Shown here: one piece after another, positions 54,989 through 64,000 of the stretch | Position numbering within the stretch: the first letter of the stretch is position 1 | Layout of the letters: the number at the start of each line of letters is the position of its first letter | Origin: Coenobita brevimanus | Lineage: Eukaryota > Arthropoda > Malacostraca > Decapoda > Coenobitidae | DNA: 64,000 bases | Assembly (NCBI GenBank): GCA_032717465.1 | Contig: CM064691.1 | Location: forward strand, 4,570,069 to 4,634,068 | Direction: 5' to 3' | Translations under genes and position numbers: made by a program | The notes under the pieces: generated by a model | The model's database searches: none | Told to the model about the DNA's origin: nothing | Seen by the model: only the letters and a program-made list of their open reading frames with translations

Positions 54989-55859
54989 AACTCTGACTTA
55001 CGCCTTCCTAGAACTTACAGTAGTAACATAACTATAACGTAGAAAGATTTTAGTCAAAAGAATGTTGATATCTCGTGGGACCTAATTTATGTTTCCAGTA
55101 ACCGTAATGTAATTCATGAACACCAATTTTCTTACGATATTTATTACATGCCATAACGAATATTTCCCATTAATAATAAAAACTATTAAAACCAAGAACC
55201 ATGTACTGCCATATATAACTCCTGAGATATGATATGCTTAGAGGGAAAAGCAAGCTAGTAAAGAAATATCCCGAGATCAATCTTAGATGGAGAGCAGTGT
55301 CGTAGAATTCGTAATGAAGTAACACAAGCGATATGAACAGTTAAAGAAAAATATCATAGAATGAAGCTTTAACGTGTTTTGGTAATTCTAAAAAATATAT
55401 TAAGTTTCCCACCAATAGAACAACAACAAAATGAGTCACACATTTCTCCATAATAAGGCAGAACTGACCGACTTAGAAGACACTGCAGAGTAGTTAAATC
55501 CACATTTCATTAATGCGAAGAAACAATTAGCAGAAACCAAAGAAGAGTCAGAACACAAGTTAGAGACCACATACGCAAGACAGACAAGAATCAGCATATT
55601 CCACGTATCTCATTGCAGAAACTGAATCGATGAATGCCATCAGTCACCTTCAGGGGTCCACTTCTGCTTGTGCTTTCAAATGGATGAACCCAGAGTTATC
55701 CATCGATAATAGTTCGAACACCTTTTTTTGTGCGAATATTTTGGGGCACTAACACTGAAGTGAGTGTATGATGTGAAGAATACCGCGCTACTTATCTAAT
55801 TTGGTCTTTAGATGAATAGTGTAATTAATTATTCCATCATATATTTATTCACTGTAAAC
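54989..55859. other. Central loop of the long inverted repeat
   Basis: Unique A+T-rich sequence. Short plus-strand coding-like stretches occur (55440-55630, Glu/Lys-rich) but are full of stops; nothing was recognised. Confidence 0.5.
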
Positions 55860-56777
55860 ACTTGAAAATGATCAACGCTCTTGCAGTATATAATGCCATT
55901 TAGAATATTATGAATATAATCATTTCACCAGAAGTGATTAATAATGATTGCTGCCTGACTACACTATTCTGGTTGCCTTAGTTATAGTATTAAACAGCTT
56001 AGAATAACATGCAGTGATACAATCAGTAACTGTAGTTTCGTCCTCATAATATTATAAACAAATCAGGGTTCAGGTGTCCTGCAAGCTAACACAGCTTACT
56101 CGCATTGCCAATACAAAATTCTCTAAACTCCGTATGTCATCTCCCATAAATTATACCTACAGTAATATATTTCGAGTCTGCTCCAAATTTCAATAAACAA
56201 TGCTTCAGTACAATGATTTTGCAGAATCAAATTGGTTCTTAGGTGTTATGAGAAACCTGACCTAAGAAAAGGTGCTGCTCCAAAGCTGACAAAGTTAGAT
56301 TGTTGGTAAACCTGTAATAGTTAGGGATGTTATGCAACAGCTCAGTATCAATGGTCGGTTCAGTTTCACATTAGCCTCGTAACATCAAATGTACGAGCAA
56401 GAAGTGACACAGTTGAATAAGATATTTAAAGTGTAGCGATACACTGTTACAGTATGGTAACATACTGAAGAAAATAAGTTTTCGAAAACGACAGAGAATT
56501 GTGATTTCTTGGGTTCTTGGAAGAAAAATGTCTATGAAGAAGACTATTTAAGTATTTATTAGAATTTAATTCACTGTAACATCATCATCATCATCATTAC
56601 TGTGGCTGAAGAAGTGAATCTTAACTTATCAAAAAACGTGTTGGAACGGGAATATTGTCATTATGAATATTATGCTAGCTCTCATTCAGATGTCTTATGA
56701 GTTCTTCGTCATTGAAATCATGGAGGGGCTAGACATCATAAGTATCCATCTCGTTACGCATCCGTCCATCCATGGTG
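55860..56777 (-). repeat. Right arm of the long inverted repeat
   Basis: Partners of the left-arm anchors: CTCTTGCAGTATATAATGCC (55880), TGGTAAACCTGTAATAGTTA (56304), CACTGTAACATCATCATCAT (56572), CATGGAGGGGCTAGACATCA (56719). Confidence 0.88.
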
Positions 56778-59699
56778 AAGTGAAGCTATCCTTCTCTCTC
56801 TGTATACGTATAGATCAATGTGCCCCCCCCCCTTCTCTCTCTCCCTTAAACTAGATAATACTCACAGTAACTAATATAATGCAACGACACCAACATTATG
56901 AAAAGATATCAGATACATAAAGAATAAGAATCAGAATAACCCACCCGTTAACGAGCATGTACGTTGGTTATAGTAGGTAGTGACTAAAGTACAGCCAGGG
57001 TTTACCACCACAGCCTTGACCAGACAGGTTCACCCAATTCCATAACCGGTTTGTATTGCTGGCGCCTTCATATTACGCCATTCTCCCCTGACTGCTTCAA
57101 TGTCAGGGACACAACTTTCGTTTTTCGCTGTACAGAGGAGGGTCCATGTACAGACTGTAATTATACTTTGTAACTGTGCCTCGAAAGGTCAGTGTGACTC
57201 TATAAAAGTGATTTTTTGTTTTTTTCTTATTTGATTTATTCGGTTAGTGATTCGATTATGCAGATATCTACTTGTAAAACTTTTAGTACTTTACCCAGTT
57301 TTTAGGGTCCCTGTACTTACATCACAGCATACGTCTTGCAAAATTTATGCGGCTAAATCACGGACATAGTTCTGATGGCTGCAAACGTAACCATTCATTA
57401 TGCACTGTATGGCGCAGTGCTCGCTGTAGGTTGCACTACATGGGCTCTGGCTGGGTAAGTAAAGTCATCCATACCTTAGGACAATGGCATCTGTTAATTC
57501 CCGTCTGCTTTAATATTACTGAAGCATTATAACTTAATTCACGATCTGTGCAACTAAGACGTTCCTATGCCGGTCATCATGAATTCTTGCAGTACATATT
57601 GAAACTCATTCTTTTTCTCTCCCCTTTGGCTTATGATTCCAGGTATGATTATTGCACTGCTCCTTTTCGATACGTCTGCTGTTATAAAGTTGCTTTGTAA
57701 ATCTTGAGTTGGTTTTGATCCATAGGTGGAGCTTTTTTTTTTTTTAATGTATCTGATTATACGCGTAGTCTATATAAAGTATATAAGATCCCTGAGGCCT
57801 AGCAACCCTGTTACGCACAACATCCTTACTCTAAAAGACGCATAGTACAGTATATTAATTTATACTCATGAAAATATCAACAACATTCATTCTTTTAATG
57901 TTATAATTCCACCCGTATTGAGGTGCTTTCGGCAACGATGTAGTCTTCTTAGAGTAGAATATAACTGCATGGTAAAGCATTTATTATATGGTTAACTAGA
58001 AAGGAAAACAGCTCTTATTGGAAATATGATAAATTACCTACTCATACAAGAGGTGATATAGGATGAGTTATTATCCTTTCACAATGTCAGTTACGCATTT
58101 GAGAAAGACTGGGAGTGGCTTTTATTAAGACACAGTATAGACGAAATAGATCTCACAAAGGCTGAGAACCCTTGTTCTGTTTAAACATCCTTCCATCGTT
58201 AACCACTTCATTACCAGAAATAAAGTGGTGACGGGGTAAGATGATTTACTTCCGCTTTTCCTCTTTCACATAATCCTTGTTCCTCACAGCCAATTATGTT
58301 CTCTCTCCCTGCCCTTCTTGTAATGCCTGACTGCCTTACTTCCCTCTCGTCCACCCCAATTATCTTCCGGTGAATGCATCGTGTGACAGACGTAGGTTGG
58401 ATAATGTATCTCCGCTTCAGCAAAATTTGTGCTTTCTGCCCTCACTGAACTCAATATGTTTAACAGGTGAAGGATCCTCATGTTGTTCACAGAAACTATG
58501 TTTCCTTGCTGAAACCTTACTAAATCACACTCGCCTAAATTTGCCAACATCAGTGTTTTCTAATTGTGTCGGTTGGAAGCAACAAATGTATATAGCAGAT
58601 GTGTTTTGAGCCATTCTCCTTAATATGCTTTGTTCTGTATTACATAATATTCACATATTTGCCTTTTGTGGGTTATCAGACAACAGTAGTGAGCTTTTAG
58701 CACATGACATTTCAGTATACAGGAAAAGTAACCCCCCAAATACGGCATCATGTAACAGAAAATGCATCTTTATGTTTTCCTTATAGTTAACACTTAAGAA
58801 GGGACCGTTCACGCTACGGCATTGATGTAACAGGACGGTGGAGCTGCCTGGTTATACAACGCCCCTCATCTCCCTCTTTATCCCCCGAAATAAGGATACT
58901 GGAGTGCAGGAGGAGGGAAAGTTCAGTTTGCAGTTCACTGGGTTCATGTTTATATGAACCTGGAGGTTGCAATTAGTATTACTATTAGTTAACGCAGGAC
59001 TGTTTTGTTCTGCTTAGGAGAGACCTCGGGCTGAGAATATTAGTAGTTTAGTTTCCTACAACCTGAGGAAATATCTTTTAATTTACTTTAGATAATTCCA
59101 AATATTTACGTTAAGAAGACGAACTGAAGTGGCTAAGAAATAAACTACATTACCCCTTTCAGGCTGAACACACCCTATGATAAATCTGGCTAACGTTGAC
59201 GAGTGTATTTAGCTTAAGGAGTTTCACCGCACTGGCGCCTTTGCTCATTTCAATCAGGCCATCACCAGACGATTCTATTGAATTTTCGAAGAATCTTTTG
59301 TAGAGAGTGGGATAATCCAGGACATGTCCAAGGTCAGTATGTGCTTTCGTATGTCCATCAGTTTTAACAGTACCATTGCTATGCCGGAGCAAAGAAACTT
59401 TACCATCCCAGCGACCACTGAAGCTATGCTACTCAGATGCAACCATACTAGGTCGCTGTTAGTAGTCATACAAAAAGTGTCCCCCTTCGCATTGTCTGAG
59501 CCGGAGCTGAGGAGTACCAGTTTAAACCTTCTTGTAAACCACTATGACATTTTCTATCAAAACGCAGTACATAATAAAAAAAGTTTATTGAGCCTCTTTT
59601 TCTGGCGTGTATGTTCTAAAAACTTACACTTACTGACTAAAAATTGCACACGAAGTTGGAGTCATCCATCCATCACTTAGCGTTTTTAGTTCCATCATG
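56778..59699. other. Intergenic, no feature recognised
   Basis: Only short frames occur. 57347-57532 (HSSDGCKRNHSLCTVWRSAR) ends in a potential GTAAGT donor and has scattered Cys/His, but no family could be assigned. Overlapping frames on both strands at 59159-59680 also lack motifs. A poly(C) run lies near 56822. Confidence 0.4.
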
Positions 59700-60000
59700 A
59701 TCGGTTGTTCCAGAGGCAGACTACTCACTACCGGCATTTAAAACGAGGGTGGTCAGCCTCACAAATCCCTGAATGGTATTATGTGAGTAGTAAAGCTGAA
59801 TCATCCCTCAGACATAAATCTGCACAGGCTCAGTCCAACTGGAACGCCTCAGCCCACTAAACCACCAAACGTTATTTATTTATCTAGATTTATTTATACT
59901 GATGTTCCCTGGTTTACAGGAAACCACATGGCTTGTTATTCAGTACAGTCACCCGAAGGCTGCACTATACCAAGTGAAAAGATGATGAGCCGCCCCCACC
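59700..60000 (-). mobile_element. SINE-3 family copy
   Basis: On the minus strand it starts GTAGGTGGGGGCGGCTCATC and has GGTTTCCTGTAAACCAGG. It then has the tRNA-like TTTGGTGGTTTAGTGGGCTG, a weak B box (GATTTATGTC) and CAGGGATTTGTGAGGCTGAC, in the same order as 13939-14440. Confidence 0.7.
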
Positions 60001-60604
60001 TACAGTAATTAAATAAATATATATACAAAATGGTGCAGAATGATTGTACTGTACTATGAGCAGCAGCAACCGGGTAGGAAGATTTCTAGGCCATCTTTGA
60101 ACTTCCAGCTACACCTGTGCGGACAGCCCCGTAACAAGTGCCATTACCGTGCACCACTTCCACATATAGGAGACCCTGGGTACATGGGGATGCTGATGCT
60201 GACTGGCTTTGGATCTCAGCACCTCCACGACCTCGTCACAGGAGGGCACCATTCTCATGCTCCTTTCAGCACTTCACGGGTGGATCCTCAACCTGGACAG
60301 CAGTCGCAGTCCTTGGACCGGGGCCTTATGGAACACCTGAAGAGCAGAAACATCATAGTGGTGTCCCCAGGACGGGAGTCATGTCCCGATAGGGTGGAGG
60401 GAAATTGTTTCCCTTTACCAGCCGCCGGATTCGCTGCCTCATCTTTTCTATTCTCAGCAGGTGTGTGGTTGCTACAGACTCCTCCCTCTTTAGAATGGAG
60501 ACCGCGGCATTGAATAGATGGTACCCCATAGGTGGATGGATGAATGGTAACAGAAGAAACTGGAACTCCAGAGATCAAAATTTTTGGCCCTCTTCCTTTG
60601 CTGA

Positions 60605-60606
<2 letters not shown>
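60001..60606. other. Unassigned, comparatively G+C-rich segment
   Basis: A 157-residue plus-strand frame (60040-60513) and overlapping minus-strand frame show no known motif. Higher G+C than its neighbours may mark a distinct inserted sequence, for example a LINE 5' region, but no match within the window was found. Confidence 0.35.

Positions 60607-60638
<32 letters not shown>
60607..60638. repeat. Poly(T) tract, poly(A) on minus strand
   Basis: Thirty-two T. On the minus strand it follows the RTE fragment at 60639-61560, so it is probably that element's 3' tail. Confidence 0.9.
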
Positions 60639-61560
60639 CATCAGTAACAGGGAGAGTCGAAACGTACTCTCTTAAACATCTTCTCTCAATATCTACACCA
60701 AACTGCATGCATAGTACATATACAATCTCCGTTCAGCTTTCCTATTTGTCTATCTATTGACAGACGCCTTGATCACCTCTACGTCTCCCCGTCTTATGCC
60801 ATTTGGCTACCAACCTTCCAAATTCCCCCCCCCCCTCTCATATATTTCTCCATTCCACCTCATTCTCGGTCTTTACCTCATCTCTCCCTCCATTTTTATT
60901 CAGTTACACTCTTCCAGTAAGTCCCTCATTCCCTAGCCTCTCCACATGGCCAAACCATTTCAAAGTACTCGTATTTCTTTTAACACTTTCGATCACATCA
61001 CATGAGCATCACAACGATCCTTTCCTTCCTCAATTGTTTGCCTCTTTCTTCTTGTAATTCCTCATGCTTCTCCCAGGTAACTCATTTCCACTTATATCAC
61101 TCGTGACTTGTATTTTTCCAACGCGGTCCAAGAATCATTTCAGTATCTTAGAGTGAGGATCACAATACTGTCATGCAGCAATTATTTTACTTCCAAGCTC
61201 ACTTCTTTATTCCTTATTATTGCTATAAGAGAGCCACCATCTTTCGACCCTACTTTACCCTTCCCAGCACTTCATCTTCTAAACTTCCATCCTTACTCAT
61301 CACAGTACCTAGTACTTGATTGCATTCATATTCTCCATTTCCTCTCCGTCCAGCCACACTGTGCATGATGTGACTTCATTTTTCTCATATACCATAACTT
61401 TACTCTTATCTACATTCACTTTTAGATTCCGCTTCCATATACATTTCTAATATCATTCACCAAACTTGCAGCAAACATTCATCTTCACTTAGCAGTACAA
61501 TAGCATCAACAAGCAAAAGTAGAGGAGGTATTCACACCCTGTCCTTTCATTAGAGGCACT
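60639..61560 (-). pseudogene. RTE-like LINE fragment, copy 3
   Basis: The minus strand reads LLVDAIVLLSEDE, a decayed LLYADDAVLL box, then RNLKVNVDKSKVMVYEKNEV and TVWLDGEEMENMNA. Further on it has TLKWFGHVERLGNEGLT, the C-terminal block also found in copy 1 (LRWYGHVERMG). Stops are frequent. It ends in poly(A), unlike the simple tails of copies 1 and 2, so it may belong to a different family. Confidence 0.72.
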
Positions 61561-61689
61561 TCATCATGAAACTGAAAAACCACGGAAACATGACACACTC
61601 CTACTTCAAATTTCTAATGCAATAGAAATATCTTCCACTGGAGTTCCAACATTCAGTCTCTTAACTGGTGACGAACGTATGATGTCCTG

Positions 61690-61950
61690 AACGACTGGCA
61701 CATTTTCTATCATTTTCTGTAACGTTCGCGGTCATTCCTTCAATTTATTTTCTGTTGAGCACCGCCTTTCCTCCGCCAAACCTCACCCTCTTTTCATCAC
61801 TGAATGTCAGCTGACTTGGCTATTTGCTGCCTCTTTGTACCCACTAATTTCTCTGTGCTCATTTCAAAGCTAAATGCAGTACTTGTGTGTATGAGTATCC
61901 ACTATAATAATTTTTCTTATCAAATACATCTGCATATTGGTCTGAGCATC
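61690..61950 (+). pseudogene. Jockey-type endonuclease N-terminal fragment
   Basis: The sequence reads CNVRGHSFNLFSVEHRLSSA, then KPHPLFITECQLTW with the catalytic Glu of the L-x-x-T-E block, then LYPLISLCSFQS and a stop. It is the first part of the endonuclease that copies A1-A3 have lost. The rest of the element is missing. Confidence 0.72.
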
Positions 61951-62524
61951 AAGGGTCAGGTTGGAGAAGCGTGGACTGCGGACCGACGGGACGCGAGATC
62001 GATCTCCGGCCTGAATAGAGAAAAGACTGAGATTTGAATTTCGCTACAGAGCAGCTGACCGTCGTCAGCCCCACCAACATTTCATAATAAGACAAAGGAC
62101 ACATTAAATAGTCGGAACCCACCACCGCAATACTGTAAGAAAGAAATTTTCATTTACAGGGGAAGCAGAGGAGCAGCCTCCCGGGTCCCATCTTCTGTAA
62201 ACTCTGGTCAGGGTAATGGCCTATTACTGCGAAAAACTTCGTGTGCCTACTAAAAACTATGGCGTTGTCCCCCATCCCCACCCCCCTGAGGGCAGTCCCC
62301 CCCTTGAGGGGTGGCCATCGAGGGTCCCAGCCTGCCTAAAACGTGGCCGAGATGAACGTTTACCAGTATGCCAAAATATTTGTCCCTATGGTAAAAATTA
62401 CGACTGTGCATAGAAGTTTTATGTCTTCGTCCCCTTGTGCGTGGCCTTTGGTAGTCCCACTTTACCAAAAGCGTGACCCCAATATCGACCACCATTATGC
62501 GAAACTTAACATTCTGAGTTTAAG

Positions 62525-62525
<1 letters not shown>
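61951..62525. other. No gene recognised; weak tRNA-like stretch near 61955-62015
   Basis: GGTTGGAGAAGCGTGG and GAGATCGATCTCCGGCC could be degenerate A and B boxes of another SINE head, but a second copy was not found. The remainder, including C-rich 62270-62310, is unassigned. Confidence 0.35.

Positions 62526-62604
<79 letters not shown>
62526..62604. repeat. (TA)n(TG)n compound microsatellite
   Basis: TA (62526-62573) passes into TG (62574-62604). Confidence 0.96.
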
Positions 62605-62608
<4 letters not shown>

Positions 62609-62944
62609 ATATTTTTATTTATTTATTTATTTATATATCTGAGTTTCAGCTATAGATACATTATATAGATAAACAGATTTATTTATTTTTTTATTTTTTT
62701 ATTTCTTTATTCATACGCAAACCAAATCTTCCCGGGAACGAGGAATTACTAGCCAATTTCTCTGTTCATATCTGTACTCCTCTGCTCTAGGGACAAAAGA
62801 ACTCTGCACTTCAGGTCCACTGTAAAGGATGCCATCGATTTCCAAGCAACAGTGGCCAAACGCCACGTCAACGAAGGTAACACAAGACACCGTGATAGAA
62901 TGTTTAGGCAAATGTCAACAAGAAGAAAAAAAATCCAATCCCAA
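62605..62944. other. No feature recognised
   Basis: ATTT-rich (62605-62705), then a minus-strand frame (62711-62911) with no known motif. Confidence 0.4.
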
Positions 62945-63270
62945 TTAGTCCCATACAAACAGGTGCACTCAGTCCCGATATTTTAGACAAAAGTGCCCAG
63001 CCTCACTTTCCTGAGTGGCATTACACTGGCAAGGTACCTCAATCATCCCTCAGGTGGAACCCGTACAGATTCCATCCAACTAGAGCACTTTAACCCACTA
63101 AACCACCAGGCGACGTTGTGGTTACCGTGGATTGTAGAAAATGGTTTCCTGGGATACAGAAAATCATTACGCTAATCATTCAGTGTAGTCACCAGGAAGA
63201 GAGAGAGAGAGAATCAGCACTACATCGAGTAAGTGGGTGATGAGTGCCCGCACCTACGACCAAAGTAAAT
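62945..63270 (-). mobile_element. SINE-3 family copy, inverted relative to the next
   Basis: On the minus strand: GTAGGTGCGGGCACTCATCA, CACTTACTCGATGTAGTGCT, a decayed hairpin around TTCTGTATCCCAGGAAACC, tRNA-like GCCTGGTGGTTTAGTGGGTT, B-box-like GGGTTCCACC, and AATGCCACTCAGGAAAGTGA. About 325 bp. Confidence 0.72.
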
Positions 63271-63512
63271 GTCAACAATATTAAAAAAATAAAAAATACA
63301 AATATATATGTATAGGACGATGGAAAGGGGAAACGCCTGTCAGGTTCGCTTCCAGGATCCGATATTACACAATCAACCGATGAATTACATCAAAGGGGCT
63401 GCTTTATATATTTTTAATACTATTGATATAATTGTGGCTTTACTTGGAGGATTAATGTTTCCCCTCCAGGTGGTGTGGAAAAATATTTCCAGTACAAGCT
63501 GCAGTTGCAGTA

Positions 63513-63513
<1 letters not shown>
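63271..63513. other. Spacer between inverted SINE-3 copies
   Basis: No motif recognised. A+T-rich. Confidence 0.4.

Positions 63514-63591
<78 letters not shown>
63514..63591. repeat. (TTA)n microsatellite
   Basis: About 78 bases of TTA with one TTG; the only long trinucleotide array in the window. Confidence 0.96.
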
Positions 63592-63592
<1 letters not shown>

Positions 63593-63870
63593 GGTAGGTA
63601 GGGACGCTTATCATTTACTCACTCGATGTAGTGATGCTTTGGGTGCCTGGCCTTTCTTCTCTTCCTTCCTCTTCTGTCTTTCTTTCCTTTATTCTTTCCT
63701 CTTCCTTCTGCCTACGGGTAACTTTACACTCCCTCTTCTGCTTTCCTTTCCTTCACTGTTTCCTCTTCCTTCTGCATAAGAGTGACTCTACACTGAGTGA
63801 CAAGCCAAATGATTTCCTGTACACCAGGAAACCATTTACTACGCTGGGTGGTAACCATATAACCCAATAA
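63592..63870 (+). mobile_element. SINE-3 family copy, partial
   Basis: GGTAGGTAGGGACGCTTATC, CACTCGATGTAGTGATG, a pyrimidine-rich segment, CTGAGTGACAAGCCAAATG, the hairpin TTTCCTGTACACCAGGAAA and ACGCTGGGTGGTAACCATAT. It stops before the tRNA-like segment, as does the copy at 7395-7530. Confidence 0.75.
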
Positions 63871-64000
63871 TGGCACCTATACTGTTTTTTTTTTGTTTTT
63901 TTTCGAGGAGAAGATGCACTTGACAGATTGGTGATGATTGGCTGAATGGAACATTACTTCATAATCTCTTTATAATTAATTGACAACATATATCTGATGG
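63871..64000. other. Right window edge, nothing recognised
   Basis: A+T-rich with T runs; no motif. Confidence 0.4.

Larger units (their letters stand above)
54066..56777. mobile_element. Foldback element with ~920-bp inverted arms
   Basis: Two arms in opposite orientation (54066-54988 and 55860-56777) flank an 871-bp unique centre. Outer ends share CACCATGGATGGACGGATGC; inner ends share GAGCGTTGATCATTTTCAAG. Arms differ by substitutions and small indels, about 15-20 percent by eye, so they have aged since formation or recombine little. The arms hold no long frames, and the centre has no recognised protein. No target duplication was found. Candidates are a foldback DNA transposon or an inverted duplication. 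Confidence 0.82.

Noticed and set aside
59159..59680. Overlapping frames on both strands as exons of a gene
   Set aside because: No domain or codon pattern supports either; left as unassigned intergenic sequence.
60040..60513. 157-residue frame as a gene
   Set aside because: No motif, overlapping frames on the other strand, no splice or promoter context and no similarity recognised.

Overview
This is a eukaryotic nuclear window, most likely from a decapod crustacean (shrimp or crab). It is A+T-rich and crowded with dinucleotide microsatellites, above all (TA)n, with (CA)n, (GT)n and (CT)n. Most recognisable coding sequence is decayed transposable elements. The one gene that reads intact is a small, three-exon, TATA-driven arthropod cuticle protein gene. 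Host assignment is inference from the Jockey-type LINEs, the pro-resilin-like cuticle protein and the microsatellite load; nothing identifies a species.

Cuticle locus. Three same-strand copies of one unit can be traced. Copy A (14997-15860) keeps only the end of exon 3 and the 3' flank. Copy B (promoter from about 25.7 kb, coding exons 25983-25994, 26573-26653, 26899-27270) encodes a 154-residue secreted chitin-binding (Rebers-Riddiford) protein with no visible defect. Copy C (promoter 36.4-36.6 kb, exon 1 at 36656, exon 2 at 48056, exon 3 at 49410) is a pseudogene. Its exon 1 donor is destroyed, exon 3 has stops and a frameshift, and intron 1 is swollen from about 0.58 kb to 11.4 kb by nested transposons. 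Homology between B and C runs from about 24.6 to 28.15 kb and from about 35.3 to 50.9 kb.

Region by region. 1-2.4 kb: 3' part of a Jockey-like LINE with a tRNA-derived SINE inside. 2.4-3.5 kb: deleted Tigger-like DNA transposon and a second tRNA-derived SINE. 3.5-10.2 kb: two minus-strand RTE-like LINEs, each with a (TA)n array inside its reading frame. 10.2-12.9 kb: a second Jockey-like LINE. 13.0-15.0 kb: SINEs, one inverted pair, and long (TA)n and (CT)n arrays. 15.0-20.9 kb: cuticle copy A, then an RNase H-bearing LINE interrupted by a solo LTR. 22.4-24.0 kb: hAT element with a nested inverted-repeat element. 24.6-28.2 kb: cuticle copy B. 28.3-34.4 kb: SINE, LINE, CACTG-type and Tc1 remnants. 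35.2-50.9 kb: cuticle copy C and the transposons in its intron (RNase H LINE, Penelope-like GIY-YIG, Jockey LINE split by a CACTG-TIR element, DDE transposase split by a hAT-type MITE). 51-54 kb: LINE ORF1-like fragment and divergent tandem repeats. 54.07-56.78 kb: a 2.7-kb element with two inverted arms of about 920 bp. 56.8-59.7 kb: nothing recognised. 59.7-64 kb: SINE, RTE and Jockey fragments and a (TTA)n array.

No bacterial operons, CRISPR arrays, rRNA or convincing stand-alone tRNA genes were seen. The pieces do not form a pathway. The structure reflects local duplication of a cuticle gene followed by repeated nested transposon insertion, with several insertions datable relative to one another by their target-site duplications.
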